In this document: in pieces, positions 36,148 through 48,839 of the stretch
Numbering within the stretch: the first letter of the stretch is position 1
Layout: the number at the start of each line of letters is the position of its first letter
Source of the DNA: Vermamoeba vermiformis
Taxonomy: Eukaryota; Tubulinea; Echinamoebida
Assembly (NCBI GenBank): GCA_045837725.1
Contig: JBEWZL010000278.1
Location: 124,001 to 188,000, forward strand
Length of the DNA: 64,000 nucleotides
Direction of reading: 5' to 3'
Notes under the pieces: generated by a model
What the model was told of the DNA's origin: nothing
Database searches by the model: none
What the model saw: the letters and a program-made list of their open reading frames with translations, nothing else
Program-made: the position numbers and the translations under genes

Positions 36148-36543
36148 TTACATTTCGATAGTAGCTGCCTCCAAGGAGATTTTGGTCAGATCAGTCGTCT
36201 CATCTGATTCGAAGTCAATTAATAGCTCGTATTTTTCTTTTCTTGCCCGTTGACTGCGATTTTCTCTAGCTTTCCAATCAGCCTTGAAGAATTAAAGTTA
36301 ATCAATGATTTTACAAAGTTTGGAGTACTTACGAACAAATAGCAGGTCCAAGTAGAGCAAGCAGCTATAGAGGAATATTAAGAACCCCATTTCAGCCTCC
36401 GATATCTTTTCGATTGGTCTGATGCAGAAAAGGAACAGCATGAAGAAGAGGGATCCATAAAGAACTATGCTGACGGTCAAGTACAAAAATAGATCCGCCA
36501 GCTTTGCGAAACAAGCCGTCGATTTCGTATTGTTTGTTGTCAT
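36148..36543 (-). CDS. Small two-pass membrane protein
   Basis: Two exons. The first carries two hydrophobic spans (LADLFLYLTVSIVLYGSLFF MLFLF and MGFLIFLYSCLLYLDLLFV). The second is a charged cytoplasmic-type tail (ADWKARENRSQRARKEKYEL ... AATIEM). The exon junction is one base out with the best donor (GTAAGT); either the donor is the earlier GTTCGT or there is a +1 offset. The protein is about 115 residues; no family recognised. It ends 64 bases from the end of the convergent THUMP gene. Confidence 0.55.
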
Positions 36544-36759
36544 TTGTTGCAGTGGTTGTAAGAAATGACGTATCTTTTACTGCATTACCTTTGAAGCGCT
36601 GTACCATCGAAACTCAACTAACCAAAGAAATTTCAAAATAACGAATCAAAAATTACATTGACGATAGTAAAACTACTTTAAATATGCCTAATAAGTTTAT
36701 TAGACGCGAAAGAAATGTATCTAGCACAATTTCAAACGAAGTTTCGGATCAGTCCGATC

Positions 36760-39219
36760 TTAAGCCTTGATAGCGTTAGTTAATTGATCGCCCTTCTTGC
36801 CACCAACGTATTCCTTGACGCTGTTCAAAGTAGACTCGGCAATATTAAACAAGGCTTCTTGAGTCAAAAATGCTTGATGAGACGAGACTACGACGTTAGG
36901 ACTGGCGATCAAGCGAGCCAAAACAGTGTCCTTAATGTTTTGAGCGGATTTATTTTCGAAGAAGTATTCCTTCTCGCCTAAATAATATCGATATTAAAAC
37001 CCAATCTATGGTAAGTGGCTTAAGATAGTTTTACCTTCGTAGACGTCCAAACCAGCAGATCCGACCTTGCCGCTCATAATGGCGTCCAAAAGGGCCTCAG
37101 AGTCAACAAGACCACCACGGCTAGTATTAATGATCATAACGCCCTTCTTCATACGATCAAAAGCTTCCTTATTCAAGACATGCCTAAAAAAGGAAATCAG
37201 TTAGTACAGCAACAAAAAAACAATCTGGTGTATCGATCCCTGCATTATCTATAGAGACTTACTTAGTGCCTGGCAATAAAGGAGCGTGCAAAGTAATAAT
37301 ATCACTCTTCTCGAACAATTCGTCCTTGGTTACGTATTTACAAATGTCAGCTGGATCACCGATGTTAGTCAAGGGTTGGCCGAAATGATTATAGTACTAA
37401 TAGCACTTACCAGGCTTAGCCTTAATTTCAGGGTCTTCATAAACATCATAGCAGATGCACTTGCAGCCAAAGCCGAGCAAAATGTCGATAGTGCACTTGC
37501 CGATCTTGCCAGTGCCCAAAACACCAACAGTCTTGCCGCGCATATCAAAGCCTATTATAAATCATATTAGCCCAGCACTAATCAACATTATAGCATATCA
37601 TTTGAGGTCAAGCAAAGGAATATAATCCCGCGTGACACGTACCAACAAGGTTGTTCAAGCTGAAGTTGTGTTCTCTGACGCGGTTGTAAGCCTTGTGAAT
37701 CTTTCTGTTCAAAGTCAACATCAATGTCACGGCGAACTCGGCCACGGCGTAGGGTGAGTAAGCGGGGACACGTGTCACTGACATTTGAAGTTGCTTGGCC
37801 TTCGGCAAGTCAACGTTATCGAAGCCTGCGCAGCGCATAGCAACCATTTCAACGCCATCTAAAATTAAACGTTAGATTATTAGATTATAAGGAGTGAGTA
37901 TTAAGACTTACTCTCATGCAGAGCGCCAACAGCGTCAGATCCAACATCGTCATTAACAAAGCAGCAAGCTGCAGTGGATCCTGACGCCAAGACAGCAGTA
38001 TCCCTAAATATAATAATTAACGTGATATTCGACAAAAGAATAGTCGTCAAGCACTATATTTGGAAATCATGATTGGTTCATGAACGAGCTGATTTTACGT
38101 CAAAGACGCTTAAGCACTCGAAGCGATAATATTGACGAAATAATATTTCAAATAATTTTTAAAAATAATAGAATGATTTCTGGACTTACTTGTTGAGCTT
38201 CTCCTTGAACCATTCAAAGTGGAAATTGAATCCCTTCTCCTTGTTGACTTTTTCGAAAGCAGCGCGCATATACTCCTTCGAGTCGAAGAAGGCAATCGAT
38301 ACGCCCTTATGAGGGGACATACGAGTGCGAACTTGGTTCAAAGTATTGCATTGCTTTCGGACTTGACGAGTCAAAAACGCAATGAAGCTCTCGTTAAGGG
38401 TGTGGTGCTCTTGAAGTAATTTATGGAAGGTGTCTGAATCGAGCACCCAGACGCTAGACTCTTCGTCAGCGACTAAGGTAGCAGCGGATGGATCTTGTTG
38501 GAAAAAGTGAAGTAAGCCAGAAATCTCTCCATTCTTAAGGGAAACCTTCTGTCCATCAGGTCTTTCTTTAACAATACGTCCTATATTTATTAAAATTATT
38601 AGTAAGGGCGAATCACTAATTTCAGACTCAGATCCGAACAAAATTTCAATGCTATCGCACGATCGTACAGCGTAAAAAATGCTCGATCAAGATTTACTTT
38701 TCTTTTTTGGTTTATGTAATGAAGCTATTGCATGCCGCCGAGCGGCAGATCTTGATATTAATTGTGCCAGCCTGTTCATGCTTTCGAAAGGCAATGAACA
38801 CGCAAATTATGGTCGATTGTAGGAATAATTTCAAGAAATATCCAAATAATTTAACAATTTTTAGCACAAAGCAAATCACAAGCCTCCGCGGAAGGTCTGA
38901 AAAGTTTTCCAGCGTAAATTATTGCAATAAATAGACTTAAATTGCTAAGGTGTAGTAATTCTTACCGCTTTCCACGATGAACATGCGGGTTTGCTTTTCG
39001 CCTAATTGTCAAGACGCAGTTATTATCAGATCTGATTTTGTTCATGAAGGATCACGCTACAGATCGCTGTTACGTACCTTGCTTAATTAAAGTATCGCCC
39101 TTCTTCAAAGTAACATTGCTCACGGCCTTCAAAACAGCTTGTAAGTCGGCTTCAGCCAGCGCAGAGAAGAACTCTTCCTTCTTGACTGCATCAGCGAGAG
39201 AAAAATCGATATCGGCCAT
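36760..39219 (-). CDS. Cyclic-nucleotide-binding domain fused to D-lactate dehydrogenase
   Basis: N-terminal cNMP-binding domain: [70 protein letters not shown]. It runs in one uninterrupted exon (38186-38581) straight into a 2-hydroxyacid dehydrogenase: [36 protein letters not shown], the NAD fold [13 protein letters not shown] with acidic [11 protein letters not shown] (catalytic Arg), DVYEGE (Glu) and SSHQAFLT (His). These match NAD-dependent D-lactate dehydrogenases, which interconvert pyruvate and D-lactate. In the phosphate-binding cassette the Glu of GE is present, but the usual Arg of PRAAT is Ser (PSAAT), so canonical cAMP/cGMP binding is doubtful. The domain may sense another ligand or be structural. 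The longest intron (about 38582-38964) lies in the cNMP part. Confidence 0.93.
38076..38085. promoter_or_regulatory. GTTCATGAAC palindrome in intron
   Basis: Lies in an intron of the cNMP-domain/D-lactate dehydrogenase gene and is followed by GAGC, as at 45531 (GAG). An intronic location could mean an enhancer-like site or a small repeat. Confidence 0.35.
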
Positions 39220-39821
39220 GTGTGTTGTGTTGGTGTGCGTGTGTTAATAAATGTGATGTCGAAACCGCTCGTTTTTGGCACCTGTTCTCACAAATTGTTC
39301 ATGAAAAACTCTGTGCTGAAAATTTGCTCGTCTAATCCACCTGGCCACCCAAAACTTGTCTTGTGCGCCAAAATATGCCTGGTGAAGTTCAAATAAGTTG
39401 TTGCGACTTCGCAGAATTTTATTATCGATACTTGTGGTTCAATCGGCCACTACTTACACTTTTTAGTTAAAAACTAGTAAGTATTGATTTTGTCTCGTTA
39501 GATCAGGTCCTTTGAAGCAATCCAGCGATTATCAATATGGCCAATATCAATGCAATAATGATATGATTATAATTGGACATTTTTTCTCGCATTTAATCGA
39601 AGGATAAGACAGATCAGATCGCAATCTGCCAAAAAAATCATCAAAAACTTACAAATAATTCATAATAATTACCAATATTATGCCTAATACTCCCGCAAAT
39701 GCCACGAATAATTACTAGCCATTTTTAAAATATTAAAGTGTCCAAGAAATAACTCGGCGCTAATTTTGTGGCCTGGAAAAAAAATGCTAACAAAATTTTT
39801 CAGGTCAAAGTCTTCCATTTC
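39220..39821. other. Divergent intergenic region
   Basis: Separates the D-lactate dehydrogenase fusion (minus) from UBA1 (plus). It contains one TTCATGAA core near 39298 and a CAGATCAGATC tract near 39610. No gene is supported; a minus-strand open frame at 39684-39896 overlaps the UBA1 start and looks accidental. Confidence 0.45.
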
Positions 39822-42800
39822 ATGAGCGAACCTCCTTTGAAACGACAAAAGGTTTCCCATACGATTGACGAAACACAAGTCACACCTCTTAGTCATTCAA
39901 ACGGAAACAATATCAACTACATGGTAAGGGTTTCTGATTCGCAACTCAAATTCTAATTTTAACCCAATTAACAATAGAAATTTAAATCCTATCCACAAAT
40001 TATTTATTAATAATACTATGCATGCTCCGTATAGTATTATTAAATACAATTTCGAAATTTTTTGTGGTGGTTACTAATATTTATTTTTTATGAATTTAGT
40101 CTAAACCAGCTCTTTCCGCTTCAAAAGAACTCCAATATCAAAATGAGTTCAGCCGTCTTTTGGGCGCTATTGGTGAGGAGGCTTTGAAAAGACTTCAATC
40201 AAGCAGAGTGCTCTTGATCGGCTTGAAAGGTCTTGGTGTTGAAATCGGTAAGTAATTGAGAAAAGTCCTATTCGTTTTTCTGTTATTAATACAATATAAA
40301 TTTCCATCACCGCTATTATTCTCGATATTTTGGAATTTTTTTTGGGCTCGCCATCTTAAATCTGCGTTTTTCATTATTTTCTGACTTATCGTTTACAGCC
40401 AAGAACATCGTTTTGATGGGTGTTGCCTCATTGACCATTCATGACCCGAACCCCGTTAAGATTGCCGATCTTTCCTCTCAGGTAAGACTCGCCATCCGTA
40501 CTTAAAATTAATTCAAATATTAACGTAATTATGATTATAACAGTTCTTCTTGGCTGAGGAGGATGTCGGAAAGAACAGAGCCGAAGCCTCGTTGAAGAGA
40601 CTCACCGAACTAAACGAGCGTGTCGAATTGAGCATTTACAACGGCGAATTGACCGAAGACTTCCTCAAGAAGTTCAAGGTCGTTTGCATGACTAACACCA
40701 AGTCTGCCGCTGAAATGTTGCGCATCAACGAAATTTGCCACAGAAACGAAGTCCTCTTCATTGCTGGTGATACCCTCGGTACCTTCGGCTTTGTTTTCAA
40801 CGACTTCGGTGTCGGTCCTGAAGTTGAAGACCCTTCTGACAAGACCAAGCGCACTCACTTGGGCTTCAGAATCAACGACCGCAACGGAGAGAACCCTAAG
40901 ACCGCTTACATTGAAAGCATCACCAAGGACAAGGAAGGCATCGTCACTGTCGTCGAGTCTAACCGTCACGATCTCGAAGACGGCGACGTCGTGCGCCTCA
41001 CTGAAGTCCAAGGCATGACTGAAGTCAACGGCAAAGAATTCCCCGTCTCAGTCAAGGGTCCATTCACCTTCTCCATTGGAGATACCACTGGCTTCGGCGA
41101 CTACATCAAGGGTGGTTTCCTCGAACAAGTCAAGCAACCCATGCACCTCAAATTCGTACGTACAGTTTTATTCGACCTATTGACTTTCAATTGTTCTAAT
41201 TGTGCGCTGTTAGGACCCCTTGGCTGCTTTCTGGGGCAAGAAGGTTCCCTTCGAGAAGTACTTGTTGGCTGACTACGCTAAATTCGACAGACCCGACCAA
41301 TACTTTTTGTTCATCCAAGCCATCTACACTTTCGCCGAGAAGCACAACGGCAACTTGCCTCGTCCTTGGAACGAGGAAGACGCTCAAACCGTCTTGAACC
41401 TCGTCAACGAGTTCAACGGCAAGTTGGAAGAGAAGGTTGAGCTCAACGATAACTTGATCAAGAAGCTCGCCATGACTGCTGCTGGTGATCTCTCACCTAT
41501 GGCTGCTACTTTTGGTGGTATCATCGCTCAAGAAATCATCAAGGCCGTCTCTGCCAAGTACACTCCTATCAACCAATTCTTGTTCTTCGATAGCATCGAG
41601 TGTCTCCCTGAGACTTTGGCTGAGAGCGACGTCAAGTTGGTTGGCACTCGTTACGACGGTCAAATCGCCGTCTTCGGTAATGCCTTCAACGACAAGATCT
41701 TGAACTTGAAGTACTTCTTGGTCGGATCTGGTGCCATCGGTTGCGAGATGTTGAAGAACTGGGCTATGATGGGTGTCGGCTGCGGTCCTAACGGCATGGT
41801 TAACGTTACTGATAACGATACTATCGAAATCTCCAACTTGAACAGACAATTCTTGTACAGACCTTGGGACGTCTCCGTAAGTTTTTACAGCTAATTTGAC
41901 TCCTGTGTCGCAGTACTAATTACGACTTTGAACAGAAATTCAAATCCGCCACCGCTGCCGAGGCCGTCAAGAAGATGAACCCTCACATGAACATCAAGGC
42001 CTGGACTGTCAAGGTCGAGCCTGCCACTGAAGACATGTTGGACGACGAATTCTGGACCAACTTGGACGGTGTCACTAACGCCTTGGATAACGTTCAAGCT
42101 CGTCTCTACGTCGACAGCCGCTGCATCTTCTACAAGTGCGTAAAACTAATATTTCGACCCTGATCGGCTTTAATTAACGCATCCCGTTTTAGGAAGCCTC
42201 TCTTAGAGTCTGGTACTTTGGGCACTAAGGGTAACGTTCAAGTCATCGTTCCTGGCTTGACTGAAAGCTACGGTACTTCCCGCGATCCCCCACCAAAGGA
42301 AACCCCTGTCTGCTTGTTGCACTCGTTCCCCAACAACATTGAGCACTGCTTGCAATGGGCCAGAGAAGACTTGTTCGAAGGCAGCTTTGCCAAGGACCCC
42401 GAGATTGTTACCAACTTCTTGGAGAAGGAAGGCTACTTGAACACTTTGACCCCCGTCATGAAGTTGCCTACCCTCGAGACCCTCGAGCGCTGCTTGATCA
42501 ACGGTCCCAAGACCTTCGATGACTGCATCATGTGGGCCCGCAATGAATTCGAGAAGCGATACAACCACGCTCCTCTTCAATTGCTCCACAACTTCCCCTT
42601 GGATTACGTCGATTCCAACGGCACTCCTTTCTGGTCTGGTGCTAAGCGACCTCCTAAGCCTTTGACCTTCGATGCCAACGATGAAACTCACTTGTCCTTC
42701 GTTGTCTCCGCCACCTTCTTGCGTGCCTACGCTATGGGTCTCATTCCTAGTAAGTTCCCGCGCAAATTTTTTGTGCATAACGGAGACTAACGGCTAACAT

Positions 42801-44004
42801 TCAATTCAGGCGAGCACAAGCCTAACGACTACGAAAACAAGATCGAATATATCAAGAAGGTTGCTGCTGGCATTCAACTTCCTCCTTTCACGCCCAAATC
42901 TGGCGTCAAGATCATTACCGATGAGAAGGTTACCAAGGCTCCTGAAGCCAGCTTGAGCGACGAAGACGACGTCAAGATGGAGAAGATTATCGCTACCTTG
43001 CCTGACCGATCATCTGTAAGCGAGAACCGAAGTTTAATTTGATCAGGATTTAATTTTGACGTTATATTTTTTCTCTCAGGTCAAGCACAGATTCAACAAG
43101 ATTGATTTCGAGAAGGATGATGACACTAACTTCCACATCGACTTCATCACTGCCGCCTCCAACTTGAGAGCGATTGCTTACGGCATCAAGCCCGTCGATC
43201 GTCTCAAATCCAAGTTGATTGCTGGTAAGATTATCCCTGCCATCGTCACAACAACTGCTTTGGTTACTGGTTTGGTTTGCTTGGAATTCTACAAGGTAAG
43301 ACCGATAAAACCGCAACGCGCCACGACGCACGTGCAATGTTACTCGGTTCACGAAGCAAAAAGTTTATTTTCTGACAATCCTGTTTCATGAACCATCATT
43401 TTCGATAATTCTTTTGATCGCTTATTTGCTGAACATACTCGATGTATGACCAAAAATAATGTCAACTAAATACTTGCAAAGTATCATCTGATAATTAAAT
43501 TTTATCTCGATCCAGCTCTTCCAAACTGCTCCAGTCAAGAAGATCGACGATTACCGCAACTGCTTCATCAACTTGGCCTTGCCTTTGTTCCAACAATCAG
43601 AGCCTATTCCTCCTCCTAAGAAGAAGTTCTTGGGCAACGATTACACCTTGTGGGATCGCGTCGACATCAAGGAGGGAGACATCACCTTGCAACAAGTCTT
43701 GGATGTCTTCAAGGCCAAGCACGGTCTTGAAGTTGACATGGTTGGTGTTGGATCCGCTTTAGTTTACGCTAGCTACCAACCCGCTCACAAGGCTCGTTTG
43801 CCTCGCAAGTAAGTAAATTTACAAACGTGGAAGTGTGGCACGCGAGGTATTAATTCACTTTTTAGGCTTTCTGAGCTTGTTCCCGAGGTTACCAAGACAC
43901 CTTTGAAGCCCAAGCAAACTCATTTCAACTTAGAGATTACCGCTAGCGATGCTGACGGTAACGACATTGAAGACTTGCCCGAAGTCGTTTTCTGGTATAA
44001 ATAA
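39822..44004 (+). CDS. UBA1: Ubiquitin-activating enzyme E1
   Basis: About nine exons, about 1,030 residues, typical of UBA1. The inactive adenylation half starts with [20 protein letters not shown] and [17 protein letters not shown]. The first catalytic-Cys half-domain lies at about 40800-41150. The active adenylation half has [20 protein letters not shown] and [20 protein letters not shown]. The active-site Cys lies in [10 protein letters not shown] at 42311-42313, matching IPICTLKNFP of human UBA1. The ubiquitin-fold domain ends EVVFWYK. UBA1 uses ATP to load ubiquitin for all E2s, acting in cytosol and nucleus. Codon choice is strongly biased to C- and G-ending codons, fitting high expression. 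The first exon carries KRQK, a possible nuclear signal. An upstream in-frame ATG (39768) is possible but non-conserved. Confidence 0.97.
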
Positions 44005-44334
44005 GAGGCTGATGCATCGTGTCAACGGCAAATAAATCATTTTTTATCGTAACGCAGATTGATTGAACTTCATGAATAGCGACGTATGATTTTCTGATCT
44101 CCCGGGTCAGATCGATCCGCTTCAAGAAATTGCGCTGGGAGATTATTTTTATTCACTATTATGACCCTTGTGTTACATTCTCAGGACGTGGCAATTCTCA
44201 CGTGTTCTTTCCTGGGCCCGGGCTCGGGCGGTTGGTGTGAAACACAAAAATTAAATCGCGTAGGTATGGTGAATTCGCTATATTACAGGGTTTATATACA
44301 ATAAATACATCGGTTGGTTTTTCTTTCTAATATT
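44005..44334. other. Convergent 3' intergenic region
   Basis: Lies between the UBA1 stop and the stop of the helix-turn-helix gene. It holds a TTCATGAA core at about 44069 and an inverted TCTGATCTCCCGGGTCAGATC tract at 44092-44112. No gene seen. Confidence 0.45.
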
Positions 44335-45143
44335 TTAGAAAGCTTGTTCAAAATTGGGGAAATCGTTCCATGAAGAGGCTTCAATCCAGTCGTTTTCAGC
44401 TTCTGGACTCGAAAAGAAGTAGTACTCCGGTGATGAAACAACTTCGTATGATGATGTATCGTGTTGAGGGGTGAAATATGATTCGGTTTCGTGCAGAGGA
44501 CTCGATACTGACGAGGGCTCTGAGAAGGCATTTTCGCTTTGAGTGTAGTATGCTTCAGGTTCGCTTTCGGCGAAGATTTCGGCGCTCTCGGCGACGTCGG
44601 GAATGATGGATTGTTGGCCGAGGTTTTGGATCTTGACCTCAGTGGGGCAGGCGGTGGGAAGTTCGTAAATAGCAGCTCCGGCGTCGAAGAGACCTTCAAG
44701 ATCACGCTTGCTGTGGAATTTGTTCAACCAAGCAACCAATTTCTTTTCGGTGGCTTCCCATCCTTTAACGCGCTCGGCTCCATTCAAGTAGTTGCTCAAT
44801 TTTGTGGCGCTAAAAATGAAATCCAGATCAATACTTTTTTCCAACTCCGCAAAATAAACAATAATAATTACCTAATGCCCATATCTTGAGCGACTTTCTT
44901 TTGTGATCGATAACCAGTTGTTAAGACTTGTTTAACTGCACGAACCAATCTGGCGTCAGGTGAAGTTCGAATAGTTGATGCTGGCTTTTGGCTGTGGTAT
45001 GAGACATCGGAAGGGGCACTTTGGCATGCTACGATATTAGCAACGGAAAAAGTTTCGCCTCTTTGTCGTTTTCGCAAAGGAAAGGGTTGTTGAACAGGGG
45101 CATCGGCGAAGGCGTCGTCGGCTTTTCTCTTCAAAGGGTTCAT
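44335..45143 (-). CDS. Helix-turn-helix protein with acidic Ser-rich tail
   Basis: Two exons, start 45143. Leader MNPLKRKADDAFADAP with KRK and LRKRQR is a bipartite nuclear signal. A helical DNA-binding-like unit follows: ARLVRAVKQVLTTGYRSQKK, VAQDMGIRATKLSNYLNG, then EKKLVAWLNKFH. The pattern S-x-x-x-V-A-x-x-M-G-I-x-x-x-x-L-S-x-Y-L-N-G is that of an XRE/CUT-type helix-turn-helix. The last 100 residues are Ser/Glu/Tyr/Phe-rich and acidic (SSPEYYFFSSPEAEND), like a transactivation region. It is probably a transcription regulator. I do not recognise a named family. Confidence 0.75.
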
Positions 45144-46068
45144 ATTGATGTGTTGAGATTATATTATTATCCCTTGCGTGTTGTTAGTTCAAGTTCGTTT
45201 GGCACAATGAACAAAAACTATCGCACGTTCGCTTTTTATGCCGTTTTCAGGATTTCCTAATCGGGAATTGAAGTTATTTTCAATCTTAAAAAGTTTGTTG
45301 GTAACAAAATAACTCCGGGTTTTGCCCAATGCTTACGTATAACACTTTGTTTATCTTGGGCGTGAAATACTTTGAAAAGCCTTTTTCTCCATGCACATCT
45401 GCGCATCCGTTCCGGGGACAACTGGCCCTGCAACAGGACAATACTTCCTGTTATATATGATTGAGATGGACTTCAAAGAAGGACCCGTATTCAAGATCGT
45501 CTATATGTGGTTGAGTGAAAGGAGGTTGTCGTTCATGAACGAGAGGCCAATTCACACATTTTTTTTCTGAAGAACCATAAAAGGAGCGAAGGGAGATTAA
45601 TGAAGCTATTAATATTTCACAGTATCCTAAAGCCGAAAAGTTATTTAATTGCGAAGACTATGCTACCTTCATCGTTAACTCAATCATACAAGCAACTTTC
45701 CCGATTTGACACGTTAGATGTGGTACGCGATCCACGTCGGAATAATCCCTCCTATGAGTACTGAGCATATCTGCATCATACAAGTGCATTCGCCAATAGT
45801 TTAGATGTCAGTCATCTTGGTATAACTTTTGGATTCGTGAAATTCGGACAACCGATCCCGTTCACTGAAAGCAACAAATGTTTTTCGGGAGAAGTGCTTT
45901 AGATTTTTTAACCCGTCTTTGTTTCATGAACGAGCAACTCGTGATTTGAGGAGATCCGTGCGTTTCGTTGGCCTTTACCATAAAGGTGCGGCAAGTGAAT
46001 TTTTGGGCAGCTTGACCTTTCCATCCACCGACTAATTTTTATTCTTTCAGAAAAGCTGGAAAAAACCC
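45144..46068. other. Long intergenic region with two TTCATGAAC motifs
   Basis: At about 925 bases this is the longest gene-free stretch in the window. It contains GTTCATGAAC at 45531-45540 followed by GAG, and TTTCATGAAC from 45922, also followed by GAG, roughly 390 bases apart. One TTGACACG motif occurs near 45704. No open frame of note, tRNA or hairpin is recognised. It serves as promoter for both flanking genes. Confidence 0.5.
45531..45540. promoter_or_regulatory. GTTCATGAAC palindrome
   Basis: Sits in the longest intergenic region, followed by GAG. A near-copy TTTCATGAACGAG lies at about 45922. Candidate regulatory site for the helix-turn-helix gene or PIG-X. Confidence 0.35.
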
Positions 46069-48839
46069 ATGAGTGGCACGTTATTATCCAAAGTATGGTT
46101 GCTGCTCATACTAGCGGTTTGTAGCTGCGTTGGTAGAGGTTTGAGTTCAGATGTACGGTTATTTGTGTATAAATCAGCCCACTCAGATTTTATAAAATCC
46201 AGCGATAATAATTATGACCTCAATCTTGATATTGAAACGAACGAGTTTGTGGCGCTACGAAGCATCCAAGAGGAACCAACCAAGGTAATTAATTATTTTG
46301 ATATTTCCCACGCTATTAATTGCGGATTGACGAGTTAAATTTGATCTATAAAACTGTCATGAAATAATTGGCCAATTTATTTGACTTTTGTTGATTATTG
46401 ACCAATCCGCCGATTTTCGACTGATGTAACCATTTTGTAGGCCATATTTGAGGATAAAATATCAAAAATTATAGTATGCTCGCAACCAACCACCAATAGA
46501 ACATATAATTTCCAAAATCCACTATCATCTCGCGCTCGATCGGGACTGACAATGGTGATTGAGTTGCAACTCGATAAAGACGAGATTTTAGCTTTGCGAA
46601 GCATTCAAACGCTCGAAAAGTACGTAATTTTCCTATGAGGCGTTCATTCGAGCGATAAATAACCAATGTTGACTTACCGACCACATCCAGGCCCAAGCTT
46701 GAAGCTATTCGTCTTCGCATTGCATCTACACTTCGTAATGTCCTTGGTATTGATGCTGAATACCAAGAAGGACGGGCGCCGTCCGATTCAACCATAGATC
46801 TGTCAAAGTTAGCCGTAGTTAGTGATCGTGCAGTACTAGTGCCGCCTTTTTACGCGCTCGAGGCTAGTACTGACCTATTCGACCTTCAACGCAACGTTAC
46901 GAGCCTGCACATGTCCTTATACTTGCCAAAAATGGAAATAGCATTGAACCGCGAGGGGATCAAGTTGCAGTCAGTGCTCTCTTCAGTTGAGCTCCACGAA
47001 CAATGCCTTGCTATCACAAAGAGTTCTCGTGTCCTAGTCGAGACTGGCATTGCTGCGGGTGTCGAGCACGTGCTTCTGAATGTGCCAGCAAAGTCCGAAG
47101 CAAAGGTTATCGAATGTCGAAATTATACTGATTGCAAACTCCGCACTCTGCAAATGATCGGAAAGTCTAACGAAGACGAGATAAGCGTCACTTGGCCACT
47201 GACTATGACGATGAAGAGGTACTTGAACAAGACCGGCTTCCACCGCGAACTTGCTACTCAAATCCGCCTGTCCAATGTAAAAGTAAGTACCAGTATTATT
47301 ATTCACTATTAGTTTATGTCCATGTTCGAAGAAATTTATCGTCAATTTATTATTTCTGTGGATATGATGAAGTGTTTCGGACTTACCAATCAAATTATGA
47401 GACTACCGCACATAATCATTCCTGAACACTCTAATCACCGAGCACTATCCTCATGCTATCTATATATATCAAATCTAATCGCCAAGTTGCATTGGTGCTT
47501 GTGTTTGGGTCGTCGACAACCACGTTAGTTAATTTTATTGGATGCACGATATGTGGTGCACTTCTTTCGATGCGAAAAACGAATGACAGTCATTTGGTGT
47601 TCACATTAAATAGTTGCGTAAAAATACGTTTTTGTTCCAGGTTAATTCATGTGGCCTTAACATTTTTCAGTGAACCGGTCGGCTTTTGTGTGCCGAAGTT
47701 GTGACACTTGCTGTCAATTCATGAACCCCGGAAACACGATTACTTAATTGCGTACAACTTTTGTGTGCCTTATTGAACTTGTTCTAAGGCATTATATTCA
47801 AATTTTCCTAGTTTCATTAAACGGATGGATCTGATCGTCAATTTCACTAACCAATAACTTCTATGGCTAGGACTTCCGATCGGATTTATCTAAGTGTTCT
47901 CTAGTCCTCGTAGAGACTCTTTCGGAAGACTATTATATTGATAGGGACGAAGTTGAAGGTACGAAATACAAACGCGTTTGCTTCACTTTTTGATGTTTGC
48001 AACCGAAAGAATCACTCGTTGTCGTTAAATTTAAATTTTAATAGTAGATTATATACTTAATAGCATTGAATTTATAGGACTCGAGAGATTTGAAGGCAAC
48101 AATCATTTCGACTTTTTCACGAATGGCATTGACATTGAACGACCGGCCTATACGAGTACACAGCACGTAGTCGTCGTTACATCGAATAATAAGCTAAGGT
48201 AAGATAATACGAGAATAGGGGTCCATATATAGGACTTAAGTTCTTAGCAAGAAAATTATTTTGGTGAAAAGTTTTGGAGCAATTCAACCAAAGGCGGTCG
48301 GATTCTTGAATCTTATCAACATCGCTTATGAATGCTGAAATAACAATATAGAATACTATAATATCGTAGTTAAGACACTTCGCGTTGATGAAACGGATCT
48401 AATGCTGTCAATTTCAGGAGCGATCCGGATGCTACTTACGCGATCAATTTCCCGATCCATTTGCGCTATCAGATGCCGAGTCTTACAGGAAAGGCTTATC
48501 GCGGGACCTATATTAATAAGCCACTAGTTTTCCTGAAATGCAATGATACTCGACCGAACGACGGTGCCTGCAAAGTACCTCCTCACATCGACAACTTGAT
48601 TCCCGTTGTTCAAGAACGAGAAAGCAGACTCATCAACACAAACAAGATGCCAAGATATCACGTGGATACCTATTGAAGCTGATCACGTGGTTGAGTCTTT
48701 TGAGGTCTCGATCCCGACTGGGCAATTACAACAAGATCGCTTGGTGACACTTTTGACATTTGGCTCTAGTGCACTGGCTGTCGTAATCATAGCTTACTTT
48801 GTATATAATTCACCTTCTTCTAAGCAGAAACGCGAATAA
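46069..48839 (+). CDS. PIGX: GPI mannosyltransferase I regulatory subunit (PIG-X/Pbn1)
   Basis: Signal peptide (KVWLLLILAVCSCVGRG), then a long luminal domain. The C-terminal half matches human PIG-X block by block: NKTGFHRELATQI, KCSLVLVETLSEDYYID, DIERPAYTSTQHVVVV, FPIHLRYQMPS, KPLVFLKC, RCQDITWIPIE and FEVSIPTG, ending with one transmembrane helix (LTFGSSALAVVIIAYFVY). PIG-X stabilises PIG-M, which adds the first mannose to GPI in the ER lumen. The N-terminal extension of some 300 residues is more like yeast Pbn1 than human PIG-X. A 590-nt intron (47284-47870) is unusually long here. A +1 offset near 48625, in an AAA run, lies upstream of RCQDITW; homology places the correct frame after it. 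It is probably a sequence error, since the gene is single-copy and conserved. Confidence 0.85.

Noticed and set aside
42203-42778. 191-codon open frame antisense to UBA1
   Set aside because: Produced by the C/G-ending codon bias of UBA1 on the opposite strand. Its composition is Val/Glu/Gln-rich with no domain; the same applies to the 172-codon antisense frame at 3889-4407.
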